Assembly (NCBI GenBank): GCA_020721025.1
Contig: DYNO01000008.1
Location: forward strand, 1 to 33,295
Reading direction: 5' to 3'
Length of the DNA: 33,295 nt
DNA from: Thiomargarita sp.
Lineage (GTDB): Bacteria; Pseudomonadota; Gammaproteobacteria; Beggiatoales; Beggiatoaceae
The notes beneath the pieces are model-generated. The model was given only the letters and a program-made list of their open reading frames with translations. It was not told where the DNA came from and did no database searches. Below are positions 17,401 through 25,444 of this stretch, piece after piece. A program made the position numbers and the translations under genes. How positions within the stretch are numbered: the stretch's first letter is position 1; every line of letters starts with the position of its first letter.

Positions 17401-18502
17401 TTAAATTGCGTTCGGGATGTAATTGTTCTATCAGGATTTCAAACGGTAAATCTTGATAAGTATAGGCATCCAGCGCGACTTGCTTCACTTGGGCGAGTAA
17501 TTGTAAAAAATCGTGTTGCTGTTGTAATTGTACGCGCAGTATCAAGGTATTAACAAAAAATCCAATTAAATCTTCTACTTCAGTACGATTCCGCCCCGCG
17601 ATGGGAGTCCCTAGAGCGATGTCTTGTTGTCCCGTATAACGATGGAGTAATACATAAAAACCCGCCAATAGCGTCATAAACAGGGTCGCCCCGGCGTTTT
17701 GACTGAGTTTTTTAAGATTATCGAGCAATATTTTGGGAAAAGTGAAAAATAGCCGCGCCCCACGAAAAGTTTGTAGTGTCGGACGCGGGTAATCGGTAGG
17801 TAGCGGTAGCGATGGCGGCGAACCTGTAAGCTGTTGTTTCCAATAATTAACTTGTTTGTGAAGCACTTCCCCTTGTAAATATTGTCGTTGCCACCGAGTA
17901 AAATCCGAATATTGAATTGGTAATGCCGGCAAACGTGTCGTGGGGTCGTGATAGAGTTTTGTTAATTCTTTGAAGAAAATACCGAGTGACCACCCATCGG
18001 CAACAATATGATGAATAATTAGAATAAAAATAGTTTCTGATTCAGAGAGTTGTAATAAAGTTGCACGCAATAATGGTGGTTGAGTTAAATCGAAGAGACG
18101 TGACAATTCCACAGTCGTTAATTTTTCTACTTCAATGGCTTGGGTCTCAGTAGGGAGAGCACGTAAATCATGATTTATTAACGATAAAGTGAGTTGCGGA
18201 TGTACCTTTTGCACCGGAGCTTCATTTTGGGTTGTAAAAGTGGTGCGAAGGCTGGCATGTCGTTGAATAATTTGGTTTAAACAAGATTCTAAACGCGTAA
18301 TTGAGAGGTGTCCAACCAAGCGATAGGCACTGATAATATTGTACGCAGGATTATTTGGTTCAAGTTGGTCAAGTAACCATAAACGTTGTTGTGCAAATGA
18401 AATGGGATAACTCTTTGGTTGTGTAGATTTTTCTTGTAACAACTGTGCCAGCAACGCTCGCTTTTGTTCGGCGGTCAGTTGGTCTAATTGTTCTGCGTTC
18501 AT
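14459..18502 (-). CDS. Single-module NRPS (C-A-T-TE), predicted glycine-activating
   Basis: This 1347-residue synthetase condenses an upstream acyl or peptidyl donor with an amino acid, then releases it. Condensation domain (~30-460): active site HHIVADG at 164-170. Adenylation domain (~470-985): YTSGSTGKPKG near 635, YGPTETT near 767, GKIDR near 974. The ten specificity residues read by eye as D-I-L-Q-L-G-M-V-W-K, close to the glycine code. Carrier domain: DLGGHSLLG, Ser near 1033. Thioesterase (~1095-1330): the GxSxG elbow is AYCAD, so the nucleophile is Cys near 1159, with Asp near 1187 (FLDS) and His near 1310 (YHDN). GGAGA precedes the ATG. No other module, MbtH protein or phosphopantetheinyl transferase is nearby. 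The product is unknown. Confidence 0.93.
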   Translation of the reverse strand: MNAEQLDQLTAEQKRALLAQLLQEKSTQPKSYPISFAQQRLWLLDQLEPNNPAYNIISAYRLVGHLSITRLESCLNQIIQRHASLRTTFTTQNEAPVQKVHPQLTLSLINHDLRALPTETQAIEVEKLTTVELSRLFDLTQPPLLRATLLQLSESETIFILIIHHIVADGWSLGIFFKELTKLYHDPTTRLPALPIQYSDFTRWQRQYLQGEVLHKQVNYWKQQLTGSPPSLPLPTDYPRPTLQTFRGARLFFTFPKILLDNLKKLSQNAGATLFMTLLAGFYVLLHRYTGQQDIALGTPIAGRNRTEVEDLIGFFVNTLILRVQLQQQHDFLQLLAQVKQVALDAYTYQDLPFEILIEQLHPERNLNFSPLFQVMFAFQNIPTQELALPGITATALNIKQVAAKFDLVLFLEETSTGLNGIVEYHTDLFKESTVQRLIAHLQLVLEKVATDPYQKISTIPLVTPEEQQLFKQWNATQRPYSTLSVQQLFEQQAEKTPDAIAVRFGTQTLNYRHLNQQANQLAHYLRKHGVQPDVFVGIYTERHLSMLIGLLGILKAGGAYIPLDSVYPAQRLAFMLEDSQLRILVTQNSLLSQLPKSIETVICLDRDAHKIAQESSENLTNTTKLENLAYVIYTSGSTGKPKGVQVLQRGFVNFLLSMQHTFQFTTQDKFLAITTISFDIAGLELFFPLIIGAQVVLVPREVAIDGVQLIKILPEVTVMQATPATWRMLLAAGWQGKSALTLLCGGEPLTTELAEQLLARGSRLWNMYGPTETTVWSTCYPVPVTAPADANPGKIAEWIGYPIENTQIYILDRYLQPVPIGVVGELYITGDGVARGYLQRDELTAEKFINNPFQTADDGMYTAKLYQTGDLARYHDDGVLECLGRTDNQIKLRGFRIELGEIEATAAQHPQIQEVAVVIHEIAGDKRLVAYVVLKTPCENFAEILREFLQEKLPEYMVPAIVIEMDSLPHTFSGKIDRRSLPEPTQNRQLSTRTFVAPRDEIEAQLVIIFEKLLNTRPISVDDNFFDLGGHSLLGVTLLYKLQQIFHKDIPLMALFRHPTIVQLAELIKAQGYTREWCALEPIRPEGQSKAFFFVGSTNYARVLAPLMKKTHPVYGLNIFGLQNRPEFRNNLSIESIAQYYVKEIEGLQPEGPYYLCAYCADTAIVYEMARELMARGKQVGFVAFLDSIWEPNDLYFGLYRHWRNIQTFGLSYLGHKVASRLYFIHLAWSLRLNRWIKRLYKKLGKQVSREQQDMSFISHFYEALERYTPTALPGLEITLFLSSEWRWKYSSTLEKLTEMPVQLYEVPVYHDNMFVEPWILQLATEIDQCLQEADFKYGVSPSATS

Positions 18503-18644
18503 GCCGTTCTCCGTGTCTGAACCATCATTTTTTTAATTAACATAATGGGTTACGTCAATATCTTTATCAAGACACGCTAATAATTTATCTGGTTTTAAGC
18601 AATCCAACTTCCTAAAATGATGGTATGACAGATTTTTATTAACT
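18503..18644. other. Intergenic, nothing recognised
   Basis: AT-rich DNA upstream of the NRPS gene; apart from the GGAGA ribosome site near 18510 I see no gene or clear promoter. The rest of the 18503-18814 gap holds the palindrome at 18645-18702. Confidence 0.4.
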
Positions 18645-18702
18645 AAAACAAACAGTTCCTCGTTCCGATGCACCGGCGTGGGAACGAGAATCTCTTTGTT
18701 TT
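18645..18702. repeat. GTTCCTCGTTCC palindromic repeat
   Basis: Left arm 18645-18666 (AAAACAAACAGTTCCTCGTT...) and right arm 18681-18702 (...GGAACGAGAATCTCTTTG) are inverted over 22 bases with a 14-base loop (GATGCACCGGCGTG). It is the same family as the outer pair of the cluster at 10884-11227. Confidence 0.7.
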
Positions 18703-18814
18703 ATTTGAAATAATTTCTTATCATGAAATTTCGTTGTTTGAATTTGAGTTCTCGAATAACATCAATTTTTATTTCTTTTTCCTTAAAATCAATGGCTTTG
18801 AACTCCTAAACTGG

Positions 18815-19375
18815 TTATGAATTCTTCCACTTGATGTTACAACCTAAACTGGGTTTCTGTTCAGAATCAATCGGTTGTCCTGCCAGTAATGCGTCCAATG
18901 CGGCTCGTAAATCTTTGCCTGTCACGGGAATGTCGTTGCCCGGACGAGAATCATCTAATTGCCCACGATAGACACATTTCATTTGATTATCAAAGAGATA
19001 AAAATCCGGTGTGCAGGCAGCATCGTATAATTTTGCGACGGCTTGCGTTTCGTCGAACAAGTAAGGAAAATTGAAGTTCCATTGTTCCGCTACGATTTTC
19101 ATCTGTTCTGGAGAATCTTCAGGATAATTCGCCACGTCATTGGAATTAATCGCGATGATGGATACGCCGCGCGGAATGTAATCTTGCCCCAGTTTTGCCA
19201 ATTCGTCCTTGAGATGCTTCACAAAGGGACAATGATTGCAAATAAACATAATCAATATCGCTACTTGCGATTTCAATTGTTGCAAATTTTCGGTCGTTCC
19301 CGTCGCTGGATTGAGCAAATGGAAATCGGGCGCGAGGGTGCCGAGTGGTAACATATTTGAGGGGGTTCTTGCCAT
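18815..19375 (-). CDS. Thioredoxin-fold redoxin (AhpC/TSA-like), cytoplasmic
   Basis: The 186-residue protein has the thioredoxin-like layout of the redoxin family: PLGTLAPDFHLLNPATG, then strand AILIMFICNHCPFVKHLKDEL with a CNHC motif near residues 46-49. A central segment (VSIIAINSNDVANYPEDSPE) and TPDFYLFDNQMKCVYRGQLDDSRPGN complete the fold. Proteins of this subgroup are annotated as thioredoxin-family or redoxin-domain proteins; the reaction is probably thiol-peroxide or disulfide exchange, but the substrate is unknown. There is no signal peptide. It stands alone, with a weak AGGTG upstream of the start. Confidence 0.85.
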   Translation of the reverse strand: MARTPSNMLPLGTLAPDFHLLNPATGTTENLQQLKSQVAILIMFICNHCPFVKHLKDELAKLGQDYIPRGVSIIAINSNDVANYPEDSPEQMKIVAEQWNFNFPYLFDETQAVAKLYDAACTPDFYLFDNQMKCVYRGQLDDSRPGNDIPVTGKDLRAALDALLAGQPIDSEQKPSLGCNIKWKNS

Positions 19376-19507
19376 ATTTTACGCACCTGACTGGTGGGAG
19401 TTTTTCAGAAAAATTTCAGATTCAGATTGCTACATACAGAGACAAAACTTCTTATTTTATTAAAGCTAACGTTTTGTTTTGAAAAGCTCATTGCTAGGAA
19501 AAGACGA

Positions 19508-20251
19508 CTACATTTCATTTTGATAGGCTTGATACAATGAAACCACTCTTTTGACATAATCCTTGGTTTCACGATACGGCGGGATTTGATAGCCATAACG
19601 CTTTACTGCATTTTCACCGGCGTTATAACCTGCCAAAGCCAACTCCATGTTATTATTAAACATTTCTAACAAATCTCGCAAATAACGCGCGCCACCGTAA
19701 ATATTTTCCACAGCATCCGTGCGATCCTGAACCCCATAACGTTGCGCTGTGCCGGGCATCAATTGCATCAATCCCGTCGCTCCTTTGGGAGAAACGGCGC
19801 GAGGATTGTAGGCGGATTCGACTTGAATGACTGCATGTAATAACGCTGCTTCCACGTTGGTTTCTACCGCGGCACTTTTCACTAAGTCCGCGTAATCGCT
19901 AAATTTTCTACGCATCACATCCAACGCGGGATAATTGCCCCCCGCCAACGGTTGCAACGTACCATTGCCATCATAAATCAGTCGATAGCGAACGTCTAAT
20001 TGCCGATCCGCAAGGTGCACTGTGCCCTCGTTATCGATGAATTTGTAAATACGCACCGATGCAACCATCTGATCATACGAGGCTTGTGCTGATTTTTTCG
20101 ACGGTTGAGGTTGTCCTGGCAGGCGGTCAGTAAAGTTAATCACCCCGCGTTCGTCCACATAACGATAAATGGCATCTGTTGCAATCGCATCATTGAGCCA
20201 TAAAAATAGATTGCATAGTAGGGATAAATGGATAAAACACGATTTTTTCAT
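19508..20251 (-). CDS. Exported lytic transglycosylase with DUF4124-like repeats
   Basis: The ATG at 20251 gives 247 residues starting with a signal peptide (MKKSCFIHLSLLCNLFLWLN..AIA). Two DUF4124-like units follow (DAIYRYVDERGVINFTDR and VRIYKFIDNEGTVHLADR). The C-terminal half is an SLT goose-lysozyme-like domain: the catalytic Glu lies in AVIQVESAYNPRAVSPKGA, then GLMQLMPGTAQRYGV, YLRDLLEMF and ALAGYNAGENAV. Such enzymes cleave the glycan strands of peptidoglycan in the periplasm. An in-frame ATG at 20365 would put 38 residues ahead of the signal peptide, so I reject it. Weak ribosome site (GAAG). Confidence 0.9.
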   Translation of the reverse strand: MKKSCFIHLSLLCNLFLWLNDAIATDAIYRYVDERGVINFTDRLPGQPQPSKKSAQASYDQMVASVRIYKFIDNEGTVHLADRQLDVRYRLIYDGNGTLQPLAGGNYPALDVMRRKFSDYADLVKSAAVETNVEAALLHAVIQVESAYNPRAVSPKGATGLMQLMPGTAQRYGVQDRTDAVENIYGGARYLRDLLEMFNNNMELALAGYNAGENAVKRYGYQIPPYRETKDYVKRVVSLYQAYQNEM

Positions 20252-20452
20252 AATCTTCAACTTGACAGCGATTCTTAAGAAACGATTTGAGATTATAGCG
20301 GTAACTGTCTGAAAATGTAACATCCTCGCCGCGTGATACTGAAAAAAAAGGTTAAGCGTGATCAATGCGAATAAATTACGAATAAAATCAATTGATTGTG
20401 CGTGAGCATTTTAATAAATTTCGCACTTGCTCAGTTTCTTGAATATTTGCCA

Positions 20453-21079
20453 TTATTTCGTTGCAATCTCTGTGACACGTAGCCAATCACAAGTAATCTC
20501 TCCCGCCATACATTGCATCATCGGGTTAGGACATTGTTCTGCTTGAGTAAAATGTCGTGAGGCGGTTTGCCCCTGTAAAGTAACTATTTGCCCTTCTAAT
20601 TTTACTAACTGTGCTTGTAGCTTATCAAAATCTTCACTTTTATTTTCAAAAATGGGGTCACGTAGCGAATTGATGATGTAGCGCTTATCTTTGACAATGA
20701 GCGCATAATAGCTTGAACCCCCTTGACAATAACTTTCGTTGCTTTTTTGCCACTCGGCTTTCACCAATTTTCCTGTAAAATCTTGCAGTTCGCCCAATTC
20801 CACGCGAGAAACCGGCGGTTCAATTGCCTTGTCTGGGGGAGCAGTCCGTCTGGTTTGCGGTCTCGGTGCGGGTTCAGATTCGTCAAGCATCGGTTCATCG
20901 TCGGTTTGTGTCCCGATAGCGTCAAATTTTGGCGAACCGAGTAGGTTTTGCATTTTATGCTGTGGCGATAAGGTGTTACGAAACGATTGCGTGGCTTGTT
21001 CACTGCCAATGCCCATTTCGGCGGACACGGAAAAATGCAGCGCGCCGAGAGCCAAGAGAATGATTTGACGATATTTCAT
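20453..21079 (-). CDS. Exported protein of unknown function
   Basis: The 208-residue protein begins MKYRQIILLALGALHFSVSA, a signal peptide cleaved after about residue 20. A proline- and charge-rich linker (about 60-92) is followed by a domain with ELGELQDFTGKLVKAEWQKS, YYALIVKDKRYIINSLRDP, and a coiled segment LDK-type (FDKLQAQLVKLEGQIVTLQG). Cysteines cluster near the C terminus (QCPNPMMQCMAGEITCDW), perhaps forming disulfides in the periplasm. I do not recognise the family. It lies between secA and the transglycosylase on the same strand, separated from secA by a palindromic repeat. Confidence 0.75.
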   Translation of the reverse strand: MKYRQIILLALGALHFSVSAEMGIGSEQATQSFRNTLSPQHKMQNLLGSPKFDAIGTQTDDEPMLDESEPAPRPQTRRTAPPDKAIEPPVSRVELGELQDFTGKLVKAEWQKSNESYCQGGSSYYALIVKDKRYIINSLRDPIFENKSEDFDKLQAQLVKLEGQIVTLQGQTASRHFTQAEQCPNPMMQCMAGEITCDWLRVTEIATK

Positions 21080-21112
21080 GTGAAAAAATTCCTAAACGAC
21101 GCTAAAAGGATG

Positions 21113-21220
21113 GTCTGAATCAGAATTCACAGAATTTTAGAATTTTCAGAATAACGTCAAATTGAATGCTGTTGATTTTCATTCTGCGAATTCTAAAATT
21201 CTGAAAATTCTGATTCAGAC
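21113..21220. repeat. Palindromic element, copy 3 (40-bp arms)
   Basis: Arms 21113-21152 and 21181-21220, 28-base loop. The outer ends are GTCTGAATCAGAATTCACAG and its complement. It has the same arm length as the copies at 215-338 and 32522-32646. It sits between the secA stop and the start of the exported-protein gene, both minus strand. Confidence 0.85.
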
Positions 21221-21243
21221 AGAGTTCCTTGATTCAAATAAAA

Positions 21244-23991
21244 TTAATCAGTTTGACCGTGACAATGTTTGTATTTTTTGCCCGATCCACAAGGACATGG
21301 CTCATTCCGCCCAATTTTGCGCTCATTTCTCACAAAGGGTTGATGCACGGGCTCTTCTGGACGTGCCGCCGCTTGTCTTTCAGCATCATCGGCATATTCA
21401 TTGGTCAAACCGTCAACGCGGGCGTGTTGAAATTCCATCGGCACTGCTTGTCGCCGTTGTTGTTCAATCGCTTCCACTTCTTGTTCGGCACGAATCTGCA
21501 CTTTCGAGACGATATCAATCACATCTTCTTTCACCCGTCCGAGCAAACGTTCAAACATTTCAAAGGCTTCGCGCTTGTATTCCTGCTTCGGATTTTTTTG
21601 CGCATAGCCCCGAAGATGAATGCCTTGACGGAGATAATCCATTGCAGCAAGATGTTCTTTCCAATGTCCATCTAAAATTTGCAACATGATGGCTTTCTCA
21701 AAATGTCGCATCACGGACATGCCAACTTGCTGTTCCTTATCCACATACACCGTTTCAATATGGTCTAAAATCCGTTTGCGCAGGGGCTCTTCATGCAATT
21801 CAGGTTCGTCGTGTAACCATTGCGTAATCGGCAATTTGACCGCAAACCGTTGTTCTAACGCTGCTTCTAATCCTTCAGTATCCCACAATTCTTCTAAACT
21901 GCTGGGAGGAATGTAGGTATTAATCACCGCAGTCAACACGTCATAACGGATGGCTTTTATCGTTTCTGAAATATCTTCAGATTCCATCAGTTCATTGCGT
22001 TGCTCGTAAATCACTTTGCGTTGATCGTTGGCAACATCATCATATTCAAGCAGTTGTTTCCGAATGTCAAAGTTACGCCCTTCGACTTTGCGTTGTGCAT
22101 TTTCAATTGCCTTCGTGACCCAAGGATGTTCAATCGCTTCGCCTTCTTCCATACCCAACTTTTGCATGATGCTGGTGACGCGGTCGGAGGCAAAAATCCG
22201 CATTAACCCATCTTCCAGCGAGAGATAAAACCGACTCGACCCCGGATCGCCCTGCCGTCCCGACCGTCCCCGTAACTGGTTGTCAATCCGCCGTGATTCA
22301 TGCCGCTCTGTACCGACAATGTGCAAGCCACCCGCCGCTAACACTGCATCATGTCGTTGTTGCCACTCATTTTTCAGTCGTTGCACTTCTTGCGGATCCG
22401 TATTTTCACCCAACGCGGTAATTTCACCCTTCACATTGCCGCCGAGCACAATATCCGTTCCCCGTCCTGCCATATTGGTTGCAATGGTGACGGTGCCCGG
22501 ACGACCGGCTTGTGCGATGATATGCGCTTCATGTTCATGAAATTTCGCATTTAAAACTTGATGCACAATTTTTTCTTTCTGCAACAATTCCGCAAGTTCT
22601 TCAGAACTTTCAATCGACGCAGTACCCACTAAAACAGGTTGCCCACATTTTTGACAATCTTTAATATCTTCAATAATCGCGGCGTATTTTTCCCGCTTGG
22701 TGAGATAGACCAAATCGCCTAAATCTTTGCGAATCATGTCGCGGTGGGTGGGAATGACGATGACTTCTAAACCGTAAATTTGTTGAAATTCAAAGGCTTC
22801 CGTATCCGCCGTCCCGGTCATGCCCGCAAGTTTTTCATATAACCGGAATAGGTTTTGGAAAGTGATCGAGGCAAGGGTTTGATTTTCATTTTGAACTGGG
22901 ACATGTTCTTTCGCTTCAACCGCTTGATGTAGCCCATCTGACCAACGCCGCCCGGGCATGGTGCGACCGGTAAATTCATCAACAATAATCACTTGACCGT
23001 CGCGAACGATGTAGTCAATATTACGACGAAACAAGGTGTGGGCGCGCAACGCGGCGTTAATGTGGTGCATCAACATAATATTGGCAGTGTCATACAAACT
23101 GTGTCCGGGGCGCAAAATCTCCGCCTGCATCAAAAGTTCTTCGATGTGTTGATGCCCTTCGTCGCTGAGCACCACCTGTTTGCCCTTTTCATCAACGTAG
23201 TAATCGCCTGGCACTTCTTCCTCATCATCTTTGTGCGGTTCGCGCGCTTGTGGCTTGAGTTTGGGGATGATCTCGTTGATTTGACCGTAAAGATCAGAAC
23301 CGCCTTCAGAAGGACCCGAAATAATCAAGGGCGTGCGCGCCTCATCAATCAAAATAGAATCCACTTCGTCGATGATCGCGTAGTGTAATTTGCGTTGCAT
23401 CCGCTCATTGACGTTGAAAGCCATATTATCGCGCAGGTAATCAAACCCAAATTCATTATTCGTACCATAGGTAATATCGGCATTGTAGGCAGCTTTTTTA
23501 TCTTCTGGACTTTGCCCGGATAAAATCACCCCGACATTCATGCCTAAAAATTGATAAATTTGCCCCATCCATTCCGCATCCCGTTTGGCTAAATAATCAT
23601 TCACCGTCACGATATGCACGCCCTTGCTGGTCAACGCGTTGAGGTAAGCAGGCAGGGTTGAGACTAAGGTTTTTCCTTCACCAGTACGCATCTCAGCGAT
23701 TTTATTATCATTCAGCACCATTCCACCAATCAGCTGCACGTCAAAGTGGCGCATTTCCAAAGTACGTTTGCTGGCTTCACGCACGGTCGCAAAGGCTTCT
23801 GGCAACAGGTTGTTTAACACCTCGCCTTGATCTAAACGCTGTCTGAATTCTACGGTTTTCGCGCGCAGTTGCTCATTGGTGAGCGCGGCGAATTGGGGTT
23901 CTAAGGAGTTGATATGATTGACAACTTTAAACAAACGTCTAACGATTCGGTCATTCCGACTACCGATGAGTTTTTTGATAAAATTAAACAT
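21244..23991 (-). CDS. secA: Preprotein translocase motor ATPase SecA
   Basis: This ATPase drives unfolded preproteins through SecYEG. The 915 residues are of normal length. Landmarks: [20 protein letters not shown] at the N terminus, Walker A region [20 protein letters not shown] (near 105), [19 protein letters not shown] (the DEVD box), [31 protein letters not shown], and [20 protein letters not shown]. The C-terminal zinc-binding tail [19 protein letters not shown], which contacts SecB and ribosomes, is complete. The gene is monocistronic in appearance, with a possible promoter about 80 bases upstream. No Shine-Dalgarno site is obvious before the ATG. Confidence 0.98.
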   Translation of the reverse strand: MFNFIKKLIGSRNDRIVRRLFKVVNHINSLEPQFAALTNEQLRAKTVEFRQRLDQGEVLNNLLPEAFATVREASKRTLEMRHFDVQLIGGMVLNDNKIAEMRTGEGKTLVSTLPAYLNALTSKGVHIVTVNDYLAKRDAEWMGQIYQFLGMNVGVILSGQSPEDKKAAYNADITYGTNNEFGFDYLRDNMAFNVNERMQRKLHYAIIDEVDSILIDEARTPLIISGPSEGGSDLYGQINEIIPKLKPQAREPHKDDEEEVPGDYYVDEKGKQVVLSDEGHQHIEELLMQAEILRPGHSLYDTANIMLMHHINAALRAHTLFRRNIDYIVRDGQVIIVDEFTGRTMPGRRWSDGLHQAVEAKEHVPVQNENQTLASITFQNLFRLYEKLAGMTGTADTEAFEFQQIYGLEVIVIPTHRDMIRKDLGDLVYLTKREKYAAIIEDIKDCQKCGQPVLVGTASIESSEELAELLQKEKIVHQVLNAKFHEHEAHIIAQAGRPGTVTIATNMAGRGTDIVLGGNVKGEITALGENTDPQEVQRLKNEWQQRHDAVLAAGGLHIVGTERHESRRIDNQLRGRSGRQGDPGSSRFYLSLEDGLMRIFASDRVTSIMQKLGMEEGEAIEHPWVTKAIENAQRKVEGRNFDIRKQLLEYDDVANDQRKVIYEQRNELMESEDISETIKAIRYDVLTAVINTYIPPSSLEELWDTEGLEAALEQRFAVKLPITQWLHDEPELHEEPLRKRILDHIETVYVDKEQQVGMSVMRHFEKAIMLQILDGHWKEHLAAMDYLRQGIHLRGYAQKNPKQEYKREAFEMFERLLGRVKEDVIDIVSKVQIRAEQEVEAIEQQRRQAVPMEFQHARVDGLTNEYADDAERQAAARPEEPVHQPFVRNERKIGRNEPCPCGSGKKYKHCHGQTD

Positions 23992-24067
23992 GATGAAATT
24001 GGTAATTTAAGCCAAAAGGTTGAGTTTCATGCCAAAACAAATATGTGGATTAGCGACGGTATCGGGT

Positions 24068-24097
24068 ATTGTGGAAGCATTCTAGGTCGTGTGTCAA
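24068..24097 (-). promoter_or_regulatory. Possible secA promoter
   Basis: On the minus strand TTGACA (24097-24092) is followed after 18 bases by CACAAT (24073-24068). It points at secA with a leader of about 70 bases. The -10 is imperfect. Confidence 0.35.
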
Positions 24098-24207
24098 GTC
24101 CATTTTTTAGGGGCGTTAGATGCCGTCAGAAATTCGAGTGTTTACAACATGCGATGAAATAGTGGTCGGGAATGAGTTTATCAATGGTCACGATTAAATT
24201 TGCAGGG

Positions 24208-24236
24208 TTGACAACTATCACTGATTTTGTTATCAT
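24208..24236 (+). promoter_or_regulatory. Sigma70-like promoter of structured RNA copy B
   Basis: TTGACA (24208-24213), 17 bases, TATCAT (24231-24236). Boxes and spacing match copy A (6994-7022), while parts of the spacer and the sequence just after it differ. This suggests retention of a working promoter. Confidence 0.6.
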
Positions 24237-24242
24237 TCATAA

Positions 24243-24593
24243 CAGTTTGTTACCGATTGTAATCGATTTAATGTTGTATTTCAAGTATTAAGCACGTAGT
24301 AATGGACTACATCTTATAAAAAAACCAATGTGTTTTACGGCGAGAACCAAGCCTATGATGACATTGTTTACAAACGTAGTCCCATGATTTAACAACATAA
24401 ACAGATATAGTTGTTAAGACTATCAAGCTTGTTCCTACGAAAGTAGGAGTCCACGACACGATCCGGCGGGACTATAAACTGCACGTAAAGGTGACGTAAG
24501 GCTTGAGCAATCAAGCAGTTGCGTTGACGACGTGAACAAAGTGAGAATCATTCGCACATCTTATGTTAATATTTATTAGCTTTTTAGGATCGG
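24243..24593 (+). ncRNA. Structured RNA repeat copy B (HEARO/omega-RNA-like candidate)
   Basis: Second copy of the repeat at 6990-7389. Stems retained are: GGACTAC (24304-24310) with GTAGTCC (24376-24382); TCCTAC-GAAA-GTAGGA (24433-24448); GCTTG-AGCAAT-CAAGC (24501-24516); GTGAGAAT..TTCGCAC (24541-24557); and GTTAAT-ATTT-ATTAGC with five T's (24565-24585). Stem changes such as ATTAAC to ATTAGC keep pairing through G-U. Relative to copy A it lacks about 25 bases and has a 9-base insertion (AACAAAGTG) before the GTGAGAAT hairpin. It ends AGGATCGG, then C, then ATG (24595-24597), which is where an IscB-type ORF would start; that frame stops after four codons. Confidence 0.5.
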
Positions 24594-24597
24594 CATG

Positions 24598-24829
24598 TTG
24601 CAAAACTGAGCGTGTTATTATAAACTACTCGGATTGCAAAATTAGCTTTTTTCGCATCCGTCTGACTTGAATCTCAAAAAGATAAATCATTCTGCTCCGG
24701 TCGAAAGAGATATGTTGATAATTCAACAGGTTGCAAATTCTGCTTTCTTGTCAAGAAGTTTTGCTATTAATTGAATGATAAAGAAAATTTCGATTAAAAG
24801 CGGATTTTTTACGGAAAGATTAAAAAAGT
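24598..24829. other. Intergenic, nothing recognised
   Basis: AT-rich non-coding DNA between the structured RNA and the tRNA promoter. I see no ORF with coding character, no strong palindrome and no repeat shared with the rest of the window. Confidence 0.4.
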
Positions 24830-24858
24830 TTGACAAAGTGTTTCGTTTCCTGCATAAT
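24830..24858 (+). promoter_or_regulatory. Promoter of tRNA-Met
   Basis: TTGACA (24830-24835), 17 bases, CATAAT (24853-24858). Transcription would start near 24865, about 42 bases before the mature tRNA. Confidence 0.7.
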
Positions 24859-24906
24859 GTCATCTTCAACGCGGTACAAAATAAAGTTCTCACAAAAAGC
24901 AAATTT

Positions 24907-24983
24907 GGCTATGTAGCTCAGTCGGCTAGAGCACAGCACTCATAATGCTGGAGTCGGTGGTTCGAATCCACCCATAGCCACCA
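24907..24983 (+). tRNA. tRNA-Met (CAT), elongator type
   Basis: The cloverleaf is complete: acceptor GGCTATG/CATAGCC, D arm GCTC/GAGC, anticodon stem CAGCA/TGCTG with loop CTCATAA (anticodon CAT, 24941-24943), T arm GGTGG-TTCGAAT-CCACC, discriminator A and an encoded CCA. The first acceptor pair G-C and the overall match to gammaproteobacterial elongator tRNA-Met argue against the initiator. A lysidine tRNA-Ile2 also has CAT but a different body. Confidence 0.95.
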
Positions 24984-25031
24984 TTTTCATCATCCTTGAT
25001 ATCTCTCTCCACATCAGGGAGTTCCCCCAAA

Positions 25032-25439
25032 ATGAATCAGCCTCTCGCCACTCGCGGTATGCACCATGTTGCGCTTAATGTTGAAGATTTAGCCGCATGT
25101 GAACATTTTTACGTTGATCTGCTCGGAATGCGTGTAGAATGGCGACCCGACGCAAATAGCTTGTATCTTTCCAGTGGGTCTGATAACCTCGCGCTACACA
25201 AGACATCTGTCGCTCTGCATGATGGAACACAACACTTAAATCACATTGGTTTTATCATCGCATCTCCGGCTCAAGTGGATGAATGGTATCATTTTTTACT
25301 TGATCACCAAGTACGCATGAAGACCACGCCACGCCAACATCGCGATGGTGCTTACAGTTTTTATTGTTTTGATCCCGACGGCAACACGGTGCAGATGATT
25401 TATCACCCGCCCTTAGTGCCCGCTGCGGCAATCTCATAA
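25032..25439 (+). CDS. VOC-family (glyoxalase/dioxygenase-like) protein
   Basis: This 135-residue single-unit vicinal-oxygen-chelate protein has two beta-alpha-beta modules. [25 protein letters not shown] is the first, with the metal-ligand His position. [20 protein letters not shown] and [20 protein letters not shown] form the second. The terminal metal-binding Glu of many glyoxalases is Gln here (TVQMIY), so metal use is uncertain. The reaction is unknown. AGGGAG lies about 11 bases before the ATG at 25032. A TTG at 24996 would add 12 unrelated residues and overlaps the tRNA leader region. It lies 48 bases after the tRNA and 5 bases before speD, suggesting a shared transcript. Confidence 0.85.
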   Translation: MNQPLATRGMHHVALNVEDLAACEHFYVDLLGMRVEWRPDANSLYLSSGSDNLALHKTSVALHDGTQHLNHIGFIIASPAQVDEWYHFLLDHQVRMKTTPRQHRDGAYSFYCFDPDGNTVQMIYHPPLVPAAAIS

Positions 25440-25444
25440 GAGTC

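Noticed and set aside
23914-24162. 82-codon plus-strand ORF overlapping the secA start
   Set aside because: Its first part is antisense to the secA N terminus and the rest covers the secA promoter region; no ribosome site or family resemblance.
24907-24983. tRNA-Ile2 (lysidine-modified CAT anticodon) or initiator tRNA
   Set aside because: The acceptor and T stem match elongator tRNA-Met; the first acceptor bases pair G-C, unlike the initiator.
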